From: Ectocarpus siliculosus
Lineage: Eukaryota > Sar > Phaeophyceae > Ectocarpales > Ectocarpaceae
DNA length: 64,000 nucleotides
Reading direction: 5' to 3'
NCBI GenBank assembly: GCA_000310025.1
Contig: FN649752.1
Location: 2,144,396-2,208,395, forward strand
In this document: positions 1-12,305 of the stretch, piece by piece
Numbering within the stretch: position 1 is the first letter of the stretch
Layout of the letters: the number at the start of each line of letters is the position of its first letter
The notes under the pieces: model-generated
Told to the model about the DNA's origin: nothing
Databases searched by the model: none
What the model saw: the letters and a program-made list of their open reading frames with translations, nothing else
Position numbers and translations under genes: made by a program

Positions 1-180
1 ATAGGAAACACTCCTGGCGTCTCTTCGATCTCAACCTCCGAACAAAACCCCGCCACCACCGCCCTCCGCCGGTGCAGAAAATGATCAAAACCACCGAGCC
101 AAGCACACACACAAGACCTCTGCCCGTCTCCCTTGCCCAGAGATCAAAGGCATAGCTGCTTCGCCTCCTCCCCTCCACAA

Positions 181-235
181 TCATATTTCCCCCCCGCTAT
201 TTCCCCCGCTTTCTAGCCGTTGGCGGCCATCTACG

Positions 236-283
<48 letters not shown>

Positions 284-3200
284 CACCCACTCACGTCTTC
301 GGGTCGCAGCGTTCCCAGCGACCCCCGCCGCTGCCTAATGTCTTCGGCTTTTCCGGACTCCTCCAGGAGCTCATCAGCCTTCTTGAGCGCGAGGGCCTTC
401 TCCACCTGGCTGCGCCGTCGCTTCTTCGCCGCCGCCGCCGCCCTCCCGCGGCGCGCGACCACCCCCGAGGCGGCCTCCGCCACCCGCTTCGCCTTGACGT
501 CCTCCCGCTTCACGTCCAGAAGCCGGCCGACCTACACTTCCGATAGAAATAGTTGATTCGGGAGGATGCCCAAGTAAGGTTTTCGGTTCGGCTTTGCATG
601 GACGGAGATGTATTGAGGGAAGATTCGCCGGGGGACGGGGCGTGTGCAAACGGGATCTGATCCTACAGATTGCGATGTGCGAGCATGTTTTATGGGTGGG
701 AAATGGGTGGGGCGGGGGGTAGAGTGCGCTTGAGGGGGTTAAGCTGGAGGGAAAGTGAATTTTCGATTTGCGCGTAGAAATAACCGTTTCTATTCTCGCC
801 TTGCTTGCCGCCTGTTTGGAAGTGACCGTTCTCGCCGCCAGAAACTTTCGGCGGGCCTCCATCCGCAGCCGTTTCGCAGCGGCAGTCCCACCCTCGCGCG
901 ACATCGTCGGCATGGCTGTTGCTCCACCACCATCAAGACCGTCAGCCTCTTCGTCGCCCCCAAACTCGAGCCTTAAGGCCCCCGCCGCTTCCTCATCTGC
1001 CTTCACCTCGTCTTCTCGTGCGTCCCATCCGGCAATGCCCGCCAGGCGAGCGGTGTCAATGCCACGGTCTTGTTGTTCCCGGAGGACCTCCGTCGCGGCA
1101 CGCCCGTCCTCTTGGGGGCCGTCGGCGGCAGCAGCCGCATCGTCCCTGCTGGACGTCCGTGCTCGCTTTGACTGGTCGGTTTTCAGCAGCGTCACGTGCA
1201 ACGTCGACCCTGCTTCTTCTCCTCCCGGTGGTTCTGGCGGCACCGGCGGCGTGGTCGTTCGCCCGCGCATGATTCCCGCTTTTGGTGTAACGTGCCCCGG
1301 TACCGTACCCTTGTCCGCCGCCGCCGCTGTCTTTTCTACCTCGGCTCGCGCGCCGTCGGTGGATTCCCGGGAGGCGGCGGCGGCGGCCATTTTTCCTTGC
1401 TCGTTTCCGTCGCCGCTCTTGTCCACCACCTTCGCCGGTGCAGCGGAGACTTCTTCCTCTCCGAATGTGGTCGGAGCGGCGGGACGAGGGCCATCGGCGG
1501 GCGTCAGGCGCGGGGTGAGGGGGCGGCCCTGCGACCCCGGGGACGGCGGCCGGCGCAGCATGGCGGCGGTGATTAGCGTCTCGTCGGCCCTGTCGAACAC
1601 CCGCCCTCCCCGGTACCAGGATCGGAACGCGGTCCAGCGGCGTTTCCGAGCGGAGGGGTTCTTGTTCGGGTTGGCTCTCCCCCCGCTTGCCGCCGCCACC
1701 TCAACCTCGGCGTTCCAGTCACCTTCCAGAATCTGAACCCCCATCATGGCGGCTTCTTCCAGAATCTGCGGTTTTATACGAACGTGAGATAGGGGGCTGG
1801 CACTTGTTCCTCTTCGATGAGGTGACCTCGAGAGATCTACGAGACAACACGTTTGGCTCCCGTGAGTGTCTCTCGGAGCATAACTTCAAATTTTCAATAT
1901 CTCCTGATCGTATTTCAAACTTTAGTGCCATACGTAGGCCATTCAGCAACGAAGTGCTCTTGGCAGACCGCAGACGCACACTTGTCTCCCCCCCCCCCCC
2001 AATCCCCGAAATCCAATCCACCTCACCCACCTCCGGCTGTTGAGCTGCAAAGACGCACTCCCTCAGCAGAAAGGCAGACCTTTCGGTGCCCCCCCCGCCT
2101 GCGGCTCCCCCCCCGTTGCTGCCCACGGCCGTCGCCCACCACCGGCAGAACGACCGCCACTTGTTCCTCGACACGGGGTTTGCCGCGCACCTCCCCGGCG
2201 CCAGGTCGTCCGCCGTCGGCGGGTCCAGCGCCGCTTCCCTCGCCGCGCGCGCCACGACGGGGTCCATCAGCGCCGCCAGTGCCTCGGCCATCTGCTCCGA
2301 CTCGGAGAGGTCCTTCCAGGGGACGTCCAGCTCTTCGTCGGGCTCTCGCTCCGTCCTGGCTTCTAGCCGCGTCGCCGCAACGAGCGCCGCCGACATGCCC
2401 GATGGAGCCGGCTCCATGGAGAACACGCCGCTGGTGGTGGGGTCCCCGCCGTGGCAGCCGTCGCCCCTGAACCCGGCCCCCAACCGGCCGCCGACCCCGT
2501 TCTCCCCGTATGCGTACAGCAGATAGTCCCGCTCGGGGGAAAGGCCAGACAACGTGAGTCGCGCGGGGACGTCCGGGTTAGCAACGGTGGCCGACGCCGA
2601 CCCAGCCACGGCCTGCGTGCACCCGCCGCCACGAGAGGCTCCGTCGCCGTCTCCGCCCAGTCGGACCGTCGCCGGTGACGGAGGGGTGCCGTGGCCGCCG
2701 CCGGCACCTGCTTCGACGGCGACGACGTATACCTCGCCGCGTTTGGTGAGGTACAGCGAGGCTGACACGCGGTCCCACTCTACGGAGTCGATGACGAACT
2801 CCTCCACCAAGGGCGGGGCGCAGGCCTTGTCAAGGGCAGACTATTGGTATATGGCGTTGACCCAAGAAAGCGGCGACAACACACATAGGGAATAACAAGG
2901 ACGGTGCTCAGAGAAATTGGAGACAAATGCTGCTGAACCCTGCAACAGGGGTCGGCCTTGTGGAGGCGGGTAGGCAGCACGGCCTACTTGTATCTCTTGG
3001 GGGCATGGAAGGCGCTTCTCGCTCTTTTCTAGCCCTTACGAGTGAATCTTGAACCAAGGTTTTCGCCTTCAAGTGCAAGCAGTGCAGACGAGGGTGCACG
3101 GTCCTCGCACTCCAGGAGACAAAACATTTTTACAATTGATTCTTAACGGTGTATATACGCATTCACCTCCATTCCTTCGTAGAAAGCGATTATGTCCCGC

Positions 3201-3653
3201 CATTCCATCTTGCCCCTATGCCGACCGCCGTGAGCTTGGCGAAAGAGAGACCTCACCTAAGGTTTCATGTTGCACGGGGGCGATAGGTATTTACACAAAG
3301 GTCATCTCGCTCGTCACGAGCAAGAGAGTGTGACCAGTACGGTGCACGTTCGCGCTCGCCGCTACTGTGGTTGTTAAACTATGATAGCCATCAACTCTGT
3401 TAGTGGCACACCTCCGACAAAAGTGACCACCCGGCTGTTGGGGTCATCACTAGTTACCAGGTTGGACGAAGTGGACCGCATCGCATATCACCTGGTACTG
3501 CGACACTAGCCCTCGTTCTATGGACCGCGCCACGTAGTCCCACTTCACCAAGGCCTCTTGCGTCAGCACGTCCCGCCCAGCCGCCAGCGTTTCGAAGACC
3601 TCTCGCAGCCTCTTCGAGCGGGGTGACAGCGAAGCCAGCTCTGCAGCAGCAGC

Positions 3654-3684
<31 letters not shown>

Positions 3685-6600
3685 GCCTCAGCAGAAGCGG
3701 TGGCTGTTTCGTCAAGCCCCACGCCTTCGCCCGCTGCCGCTCCCTGGCGCCCGCCGAAAGTCGACGGTTGTGACAGGGCACTGGCGTCTCCGGCCCAAAG
3801 ACTTCGCCGGTCTGCTGCCTAGAAGGCAATAGAATAGGGTTTGGGGGGGGCTTTGTAGCGTGGGTGCGGCCTAGGGTCAGCGAAGGTCGGCAGAAGTAGC
3901 TAGGTTATGGCCCTCACCGCGTCGTCGTGTGCTGTACAGAACTATTTCCGGCTTCGTGCCAAGCAATCCTCTTGTAGCATCACAACGAAAAAGACACAGC
4001 AGGATAAAGCATGCATACATGGGTTGGAGTCGATCGCTCGATGTCTGCTCCTAAGCCTTCGCTCCCCACCTTGTCGACCTCGAGCATCAGGATTTCGCGC
4101 CCGGTAGAGGACTCCCGGAAGTGCTTAGTCACGACGAGCCCCGTCGGGTAAACCTCCTCCGTGACGTTCCCGGCGGTCGCCGGCTCTTCCTGTCGGTCGG
4201 CAGGTCCTGCTCCGGCCCCCGTCTGCGCTGCGGCATCTGCCGGGGTGGCTTTTTGTTCGTTCAAAGTCCCGCCCCGTGGGATGAATCGACGCTTAGCTAT
4301 CTTTGTCAGCGATGTGCTCGGCGTAAAGCTCCGTTTGGCCGCCCGGAGTCTTTTTACAACAGGAGCAAAAGGAAAGCAGAAGTACCGACCCGACAAAGTT
4401 GGCTCTCACCGACGACACGTGCAAGCTGCGTAGGGCGGGGGACGACCTCCCTTCTTACCAGTGTTGTGCAGGGGAGTCGCGAGGTTCTACTGCATGTTAT
4501 TGGTCGGCATTTCGGCAGAGCGATGTGTCCCAGTGATTGACTCGCACGCACAAACACACCACCAAGACGTGTACAACATGTTCGCCTCTGTCCTGCCATT
4601 CATGCGCTCACGATAGCGAAATGGACGAAGGCGAGTCTCCGCTCAGCCCCCCCCCCCCATCCCTGCTCCCAAGGTCGGTACCGGGTGATCTTCCCCAACA
4701 TTGTGTGATCACCTTGCGTCCGCGTATCCCTTAGGTACCGCGACTCCCACGCCCGACATCCCCGAAGACGGTGCTTGAGCGGAGTCGAAGTTGAACTGGA
4801 GCCTGGACTCGTGCACGTATGACGGCTGCCGTCGACCGACAACCACCGGCGTCTCTGTCCGTCCCCGGGCGTCCCACGAATCCCTGGCGCGGCGGGCGGC
4901 CACGGATGCGGCAACGACGGCGTTCATCGGCCCCGCCAGTTTGCCTCCGTCCTTGTTGTTGTTGTCTTGGTCGCCATCTTCCGCTGAGCGACCGGTGCCC
5001 TGCTGCTGTGCCTGCTCTTCTCGTTCTTCTTCTTCGTTCGTTGCGTGCTCGGCCTGTTCACGCCGCTGCACTCTGCTATGAATTATCTCCCCGGCGGGAC
5101 TGCTGCTACGTTCGCCCCCACCGCCACTTGGATACCTCCCTCCCGTCACCACCGGTTCCCCTGAAAAACAACCATCCATCGGGGGCACTACCTTAGACGA
5201 ATAATCAAACATCGCGCCCGACTCTACCGCCCCCGATCGTACCTCGCGCAGCTCAGACCCAGAAGCCTCCAACGCGAGCGTGGCGCTGTCTTCGTTGGTA
5301 TTGGAGAGCGTCGAACCGGGTGGATATCTAAACCCCGAGGACATGGAGCCACCGCCGCCGCCGTTCGGAGACCCCGAGGTGGTACCCCCCCGGAAAGATC
5401 CCGCAACGGCGGAGAAATGTTCGTCCCTGTCCCTGGGACGGGCGCCGCTCGGCCTGCGGGAGAGGCTCGGCACGGCCAGCTCCAGGGAGTACATGCCCGC
5501 GATGTGCTGCCCCCCAGGCTCTACCTCACCGCTCCCTACTACCGATTGGGGGAGCACGGCACCGTCCCCGGTGCTCGGTTGCTGGAGAAACAGGTGGTCC
5601 CACGCGGCGGCGGCGGCGGCAGCGGCGGCGAATTCGGGGTCGATCTTTACCGTTTTCCCACCACTTACTTGCCGATATGCGTGTTGCGGCGGGGGCTTGT
5701 CGCTGATATCGTGAGTGTGGTCGGCGCGGTCGCTGTTGATGCTTGTTTCTTGGGGATCCGGCGGGGGGAAAACCGTGAGATTATTGACGCTGGGCCTAAC
5801 GGGTGTCGGTCCCCGTCGCATGGGAATTCGTTGTCCGACGCCCCCCCTCCTCGAAATCTTCTTGCGCTCGCGCTTCGATGATTCTGGCCGCAGGTCACTC
5901 GTTGGGGAGGAGGCCCGGTGTGTGCCGTCGTCGTGCGTGTCACCACCGCCATCCGCTCTGGGCAACGCCAGCCAAGCATCTCGAGAGGCAGCGGTCAGCA
6001 CCATTCTTCTCTTGCCGGAAGCCTCCCATCCCAACAGAGGCCCCTGTATTCCGCCGAAGACGTGGTACCGTCCGGCCTCGCGACCCCTTGGGCCGCCCAC
6101 CTTCCAACGGTAAGCCCCATCTCCTCGTATTGCAGTGGTCTCCGATGACGACGATCCGCCGTACGCGACGGAGCGAGACGGGAGCCGTGGTATCAAAGGT
6201 TTCCCCGGAAACGCGTTGGCCACCGCGGGACACAGGTGTCGGGATTGTCTGCCGCCGCCACCGCCGCTGCCGCTCTCCCCCATCAAAGCTTCGACCGTGG
6301 CGGACTCGAGCACGGCGACAACGCCGTCTAGCGCGGCCACGACCCGGAATGTGTTTGGCTTCCTCGTCGACGACACCCTCGCCGTCGACCCCGCTACCGC
6401 CGAGCCGGCCACCATGATGTCGACCTTTGCGAACTTTCTGGGCGGGGAAGGGCCGCCGGCGTGTCGGCCAGCAGTCCCGGGAGCGGGCTCGATATCGACA
6501 GGAGGAGGGAGGAGAACGGCGGCGGCTGGCTCCACGGAGAGGCAGTACCGACGGAGCGGCCTTATGTTGTCGCCGGGGGCCATGGACACCCAGCGCACCA

Positions 6601-9600
6601 CGGTGCGGTCGGCCGAGGTGGTCAGGATCACCCGCCCAGCCTTAACCCCGCCGCCGCCGCCGCCGCTGTGCGAACGGAAGCCCATCCCGAGCGCTACGAC
6701 GATCGACGTTACCCTCGCCTCGTGAGCAAGCGGGAACGCCTGCAGGGCCTCTCGCGTCGATGCGAGGACCCCGCTGCGGCTGGCGAACGGGATCGTCCAG
6801 ACTTCCACGGCGCCCGACTCGAACCCGCACGCCATGTGCCCCTCGGACAGGAGCTCGAGAGCCGTAAGGCGCCCGACGTCCCCACCACCACTACCGCCTC
6901 CGCCACTGCCGACAACGGTGTACCCCGCGAGGGTGAGAGGAGACATATCTTGCCTTTGTGAGGTGTCGATGCCCCAAACTTTCACCTCCCGGTTGGCGCC
7001 CGCGGTCACGACAAAGAAGGTAGATTCCCCGACAGCGTTTCCGGGGCCGCTACCGTGGCCATCGGCGGCAGCAGCCTCCTTCACCCCGCCGAGCCGCTCG
7101 AGCGGGTCCTGGGGGGCGTCCATGGCCGTCCGAATGGAAACGACCACATCGGTGTGTGCGAGAATGACGTGCCACGGTCGGCGCGACGCGCGACCCGCCG
7201 ACCACAAGGCGACGGTACCGTCGGCGCTGCCAACGAGCGCGACAACCCCGCCGCCGCCGCGGCCTGCATCGTCGTGCGGTAAGGAGCCGCCAGATAACTC
7301 AGCCTCCGAAATGAATTGGTTGCCGGCGTACCGGAGGAGCAGAGACAGGGGGATGAGCCCCACGGCCGTCGTCGAGACGCACGCGCCCCTCGCCGGCAAG
7401 AGCTGCTGCTGCGACCGCCGGAGTCGGAACGACACGGACGCCGTGCGTGGGTTCATGACGTCCACCGTACCATCGTTCCACCCGCAGAGGAGGACCCCCA
7501 GGGTGGTGCTGTGACACCACGACGTGATGAAGCAAGGGCGGTCCACTCGCGGAGCCGACTCTACTTGATCTTCCCTGAAGCCAACACGCGGGAGGAGCAA
7601 GGTTCATAGCATAGATGTTTGGGGTAGGAGAGAGCGACACAAGACTTGAACAGGTGGAACGTCTAGGTCACTAATATCGGAAACTCTGACAATAGTAGAA
7701 GCGGCTATGGCGCCCTGCGCAAGACATCACCGACGCCGAGCATTGGCGCAGAGGGAGAAAAATGGATTAGATAGTATTTTAGCGGATCTACAACGTCATT
7801 TAGGGGATCTGCAATGCAACCACAAGCACCATTCGTGCTAGCCAGTTCGCTAGGGCCCCTTTTTGTATGTTTTTGTCTTCACTTCAAATCAGCGCTCACA
7901 GTATAGGATATTGACCGGGTGGTAGCGCCCACTACATCACCAGATTATCGTCGGTGGTGCAATTTGACGCCTTTACCAGAACTTCTCCTTCGGCGCCGCA
8001 CAGAAACATACGGGTAGAAGACAGACTCCAACAGACGCGATATTGGTGAATTGCTCGCGTAGTCTACCCGTGTTCAGGCGTCTTATTTGCAATCGGAATC
8101 GGTTGCTTCACGATTCGACGTGCGAATGCGTCTTTGTTATTTTTGATTTAAGGCACACGTAGGGTGAAACTCATCACACAATAACACAGACGGGGAAAAG
8201 AAAAAGAGTCGTTCCAGAATGACGGGGTATACATCGATGTTCAGCCAATAAATATGACAAGAGTCTGGCCCGCAGAAGCTTTAATATAGCCCAGCCTAAA
8301 TACTCAAACATATCCACGGAGTTACTTTTCCGACGAAAGGTCGTAAAATCGATGTAGGTCCTAGGAACATCACTTTCAGAATGAAAACGGGTCTTTCGTG
8401 GAATAGGCGATATGTGAGGAACAAAACAAATGTGTGAGCCATAATGTCAACTGGGCCTGAAACCCCACTTAAGACCACGCCTTCATTCGTACGACCCTCG
8501 CGACGGTCATTAGCCCGAGGCCATCTACAATAAAAAAGAGCGTGATATCTTATTGGTATTTGTATGCTGATCAAAGGGCTCCCTGCAACAGCCCCGTCAA
8601 GTCTTCTACACTGCAAGCAGTCAAGTCGTCGCGTTCTTGGTCGTCATGGTGGCGCAAAATCTAAAACCCCAGACAATTAGAGGAGATATTCCACAAGTTG
8701 GTTGCCAATATACAAGGCCGTGAAGACTCCGTGTCCCCGAAATCCACATAAAAGTCCCCATCTTGGCAACGAAGAAGCCCTCTCTCCACCAAAAACATAC
8801 ACCCGTACCTATGTCTCCGTGCGAGCGAGACCTCCTCAACGACTCCAGCCCGCCCGCCACCGCTCACGTCCAGCACCTGAAACGACGGCCTCTCGGCCCA
8901 CACCAAAGCCAGCGCCTGCAGAGCTCCATGTCGAGGCACAAGGCTTCGCATTCCCAGCACTCGCGGTGGTGCCCCCGCGTTCCCCCCACCCTCTTGAATG
9001 CTGCCATCGCGTACCCCCGCCTCTTCTTCGCCAGACTCCCAGAGGATAGGGCTCTGGTCCTGCCTACCCTCTCGATCCTCAGGTAGGAAACTGACCCCCG
9101 ACAGCGCAACCCCGGCCGCCACTAGCAGTCCGGGACCAACGGCGACGTCTGGGCATCGCGAGCGACTAGGGATGACTGCTGCGATCAGAGCCCCTGACGG
9201 CAACTTTCGCGGGTCTACGGCCTCCTCCTGCTCGACCTCCTCCTCCTCAACCTCCTCCCCGAAAATATCGCCACCGTTGACAGCTTGAGTTTCAGCCGGC
9301 CTTCCCTTGTGCCTCAGTTCCGGGTGAGTTGTGTTTCTCTGTTGTCCAGTATCGTAGGGGGCACCGTCGCCTCCACCGCCGCTGCCATGAGGGGGTGACA
9401 ACGACGACCCTTTGGTGTCGGAAAAGGACGACTCGGGCCCAACCGTGGGGCCCGGCGGCGACGCAGAATCCGTCTCGCCTTCACCGGTGCGAAGTTGTCG
9501 TCGCTGTGCGGTACGCTCAGCTTCAGGCGGAAGAGTGGGTTCCTTTGGGACGCGTGGCGCCGCGGCGGGGAGCGTGTACGCCGCCACAGCGGTGGACCCG

Positions 9601-11784
9601 CCGGGGTGCAAGAGCCACGTGCGTAGCGTGCGCAGGCGGTCAACGACATGCAAGTAGGTTGAAGCGTAGCTGCAATCCATGGAAGTTGCGGGATCAGACA
9701 GGTTGTTGTCGTCGTCCCATGGCGTTGTTCCCGACGGCGGAACTTGGGCATTCGCCGCCCGGTCTGATGGACCCGCGGAAAAGCTAGCTCCGGCGACAAG
9801 CACGTCAGACATGTACGAAAGAAGCTAGAAACAAAGGAACAGGCGGGGCCACAGTTTGGCCGGGAGCAATCGACGTACAGTTGAACAGAGGTGCAGAGGG
9901 TACTGTTGAGAATTCCAAAAGGAACGATATCCAGCCCCTGATCCGTGCGGGAGTCGAAATGAACATAAATTCGAACAACGACAAAGAGAAGGACCCAATG
10001 CTGCAGCTCGCCACACTTTATAGTCTCTCTGTACGGAAATAGCAACCGATACGACATCATCATGATTCTCCTAGGAATGGCTGGACGTCAGGTAAGTACC
10101 TACGTCCGTGTAGGTTTCAACAATTGACCTCGATTTATAACCCTGCAACCGTGTCGCGTTGCAACAAAAGCATGAAATTCCACGCACCGGTATCGTAACC
10201 CTCCTCCCAACGTCGACCTGGTGTACGTCGACCCTCGACACCCCTATCCCGTCGTGATACAGCAGCGCCACCAGCGCCGTCGGCCCGTGCCACAGCACTT
10301 TCTCGACCGTGCAGCCCCTCGGTGCTATGGAGAGGGCAGTGAGGAGGGTCGAGCCTGTCGCGAGGTCCCAAACGCAGAGGTGCTGGCCCTCGGCAACTCC
10401 CACAAGAATGCCGGCGCCCGCGGCGGCCGCCACCCTGCTGCGTGCCCCTCCGCATTCATTGTCACGGCCTTCGCCGCCGAAGTCTTCCCACGAAACCCCG
10501 TCGGATGATGTCGCAAGCGAGCTCACCTGCCTGTTTACACGCTTTCTGCCGCCGCCCACGGTCATCGATACTGTATTGATGACGATTTCGTGTCGTAGTA
10601 CCGCAGTCGCTGGCCGTGTCGGTGGTGAAATCGTAGCAGATGCAGCAGTAGCGGAGTCGGGATGCTGCTGTCTCTCTTTCTCTCCTGGAACGACGACGAT
10701 GGCGCCCCGGGTGGTGCTACCACTACCAATGCCGCTTCCACTACCACTACCACTCGATAGTACCGGCGGGGGGGTTGGCAAGATCCCGTAAATCTTGACA
10801 CCGCCAGCTGCGGTCGCTATCGCCAGCGAGCAAGTGTCCGCGTTCCATGCCGCTGTCAGGATTTTTTTATCTCTTTGGGAAGTGGGGGCACACCGGGACA
10901 CAGCGAGACGTTCGGCGACGTTTGAATGACGTGCAGTGCGCGCGAAAGTACGGAACTGCAAGCCCATCCCCCAACCAAGGCTGGTGATCTTCTTTGATCA
11001 CATATAATCACCTATGCAATAATCATATGTAGACTAAAGGTTGAACCCCTCCCGCCTGCAGCCCCTTGCTTGCTTGCTTGTATTCCTCACGAAGACCGTG
11101 GTTAGATTAGAGACCGCCCTCTTGGTATCTGACGATCTTAGCAAGTGTTCACCGTGTAGCTGGTGAAAAACGTGAAGTAACAGACGTGCACGCTTGAGTT
11201 GCGACAGCCGAAAGTGTGGCCTCTTCCCCCAACTACTGAAAGCCGTACTTGTACTTGCCGCGAGAAACTGAGAAGGAATCATGTGCCACCACGGGAGGTA
11301 ATACATAACACACTCGTGGTCTACAGTATGGACGGAGTGCACAGGTGCATTGTGTATGAAAAACAGCATCCTCGTCGTGCGTGCCGCACCAACTATGATT
11401 ACAATTCGATTCAGTGGATGCAGAAGGAGTGCAAGTCACCCCTCACCTTTTCTTTCCAAGGTGCAGGAGCACATGGCGGTGCACCACGCCGCCGCCGCGC
11501 GCGTCAAACAGCACCACGCCGTCCACCTCGAAAACTCCGACCACGTAGTAGCTGTCACCTCCAACACCACGCCCCGGGAGCATGAACAGCGCCCGCAACG
11601 GTTGCCGGGAGCACGGGAACCCTTGCACCAGAGAAGGTCCTCCCGCCGCCGCACGTGAGGCTCCGAAGGACCACAAGCGAACGGCGCCGTGCTCGGCCGT
11701 TGCAATGTGGTCTCCATGAGCTCCAACAGCTATGATGGGTTGCTTGTGTCCCGTAACTTGGAAGTGCAGACGGAGGATCGTCAT
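181..11784 (-). CDS. Large WD40-repeat protein with EF-hand-like and FN3-like regions
   Basis: Nine-exon model: 11784-11447, 10980-10188, 9824-8809, 7574-4739, about 4350-4070, 3818-3492, 2825-2031, 1765-about 790, 531-181 (stop 181-183). Phases agree at every junction I could resolve; the starts/ends of exon 5 and exon 8 are approximate. The predicted protein is about 2,500 residues. WD40 blade ends are visible: AVRLWSF (exon 1), GVKIYGI (exon 2), VALWSA, VKVWGI, VEVWTI and VVRWVS (exon 4), so at least two propellers. After them come an Ala tract, an EF-hand-like helix pair near 3600-3500 (RSKRLREVFETLA, then ALVKWDYVARS) and an FN3-like strand pattern in exon 7 (RLTLSGLSPERDYLLYAYG). Two W-rich motifs recur, RNKWRSFCRWW and RKRRWTAFRSWY. 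The C-terminus is basic/coiled coil and ends in an (Arg-Glu)n tract. WD40 scaffolds assemble complexes; no specific family was recognised. The 3' half could be a separate gene, but phase continuity argues against that. Confidence 0.7.
239..281. repeat. (CT)n microsatellite inside the last WD40-gene exon
   Basis: About 21 uninterrupted CT units. On the minus strand they are read as alternating Arg-Glu codons close to the C-terminus of the WD40-repeat protein. A gain or loss of one CT unit would shift the frame and change the stop codon. Confidence 0.9.
7575..8808 (-). other. Long intron 3 of the WD40 gene
   Basis: Intron of 1.23 kb between donor GTACGG (minus strand at 8808) and acceptor CTTCAG (minus strand ending at 7575). 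It is clearly more AT-rich than its flanking exons and has no reading frame with coding character. Around 7876-7902 it holds the motif CTTCAAATCAGCGCTCACAG, which recurs at 52808 next to a tRNA-derived repeat, so it probably contains an old repeat fragment. Confidence 0.6.
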
Positions 11785-12303
11785 CGAGTAATATCCCGAT
11801 CCTCATTGAGGATCACAGACGACTACCGTATCTCTCCCTCCCTCTCTCTCGCTCTCGCTGCGCAAGCAAAGGATCCCATGAGAGGACATGAACATTGCCT
11901 TGCGAGGCTGCGGCGGAAACGGTGCCTGTTGGGGAAAATCGGTTCGGTTTCAAAGTTCCCGCTTCACGCTTCACGGGGCTCGCGCCGTGGTGCGTGGCGT
12001 CGTCTGTATGTGTACGCGAGCCCTGACTTCCTGAAAAAACTTGGGTGTCACGTATGCTTATGATTTGGCTGGATAAGGCGTGTGCCTCTGATTGAGCATT
12101 TTCATTGGGGGGACGGACCAGCTGCTTTAAAAAATAAGGGGGTACGCTGCTCGCCGCGATCGGGGGGGAGGCATTTATTTCTCTCTCAATCGTTCGCTGA
12201 CTCTCTGTCTGGTCTCTCTCTCGTTCCCACCACAACCGCCTGCCAAGAGGCAAGAACAGAGCAATAAGCGACGATTGAGAGTAGACCCGAGCAATAAGCG
12301 ACG
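11785..12303. promoter_or_regulatory. Divergent upstream region shared by WD40 gene and GGC1
   Basis: The start codons of the WD40 gene (minus, 11784) and the carrier gene (plus, 12304) are 519 bp apart and face away from each other, so this stretch must hold both promoters and both 5' UTRs. It contains CT-rich blocks (11831-11860 and 12175-12230) and no obvious TATA box at a sensible distance. Just before the carrier start, a 17-base sequence, GAGCAATAAGCGACGAT, occurs twice; its second copy runs into the ATG. Confidence 0.5.
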
Positions 12304-12305
12304 AT
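12259..12305 (+). repeat. 17-bp direct repeat abutting the GGC1 start codon
   Basis: GAGCAATAAGCGACGAT occurs at about 12259 and again at about 12289, with roughly 13 bases between the copies. The last two bases of the second copy are the AT of the initiator ATG. It could be a 5' UTR element or a simple local duplication. Confidence 0.8.

Noticed and set aside
7640-8660. Small frames in the long WD40-gene intron as a nested gene
   Set aside because: AT-rich, frames are short, and no domain or splice-consistent exon was seen on either strand.
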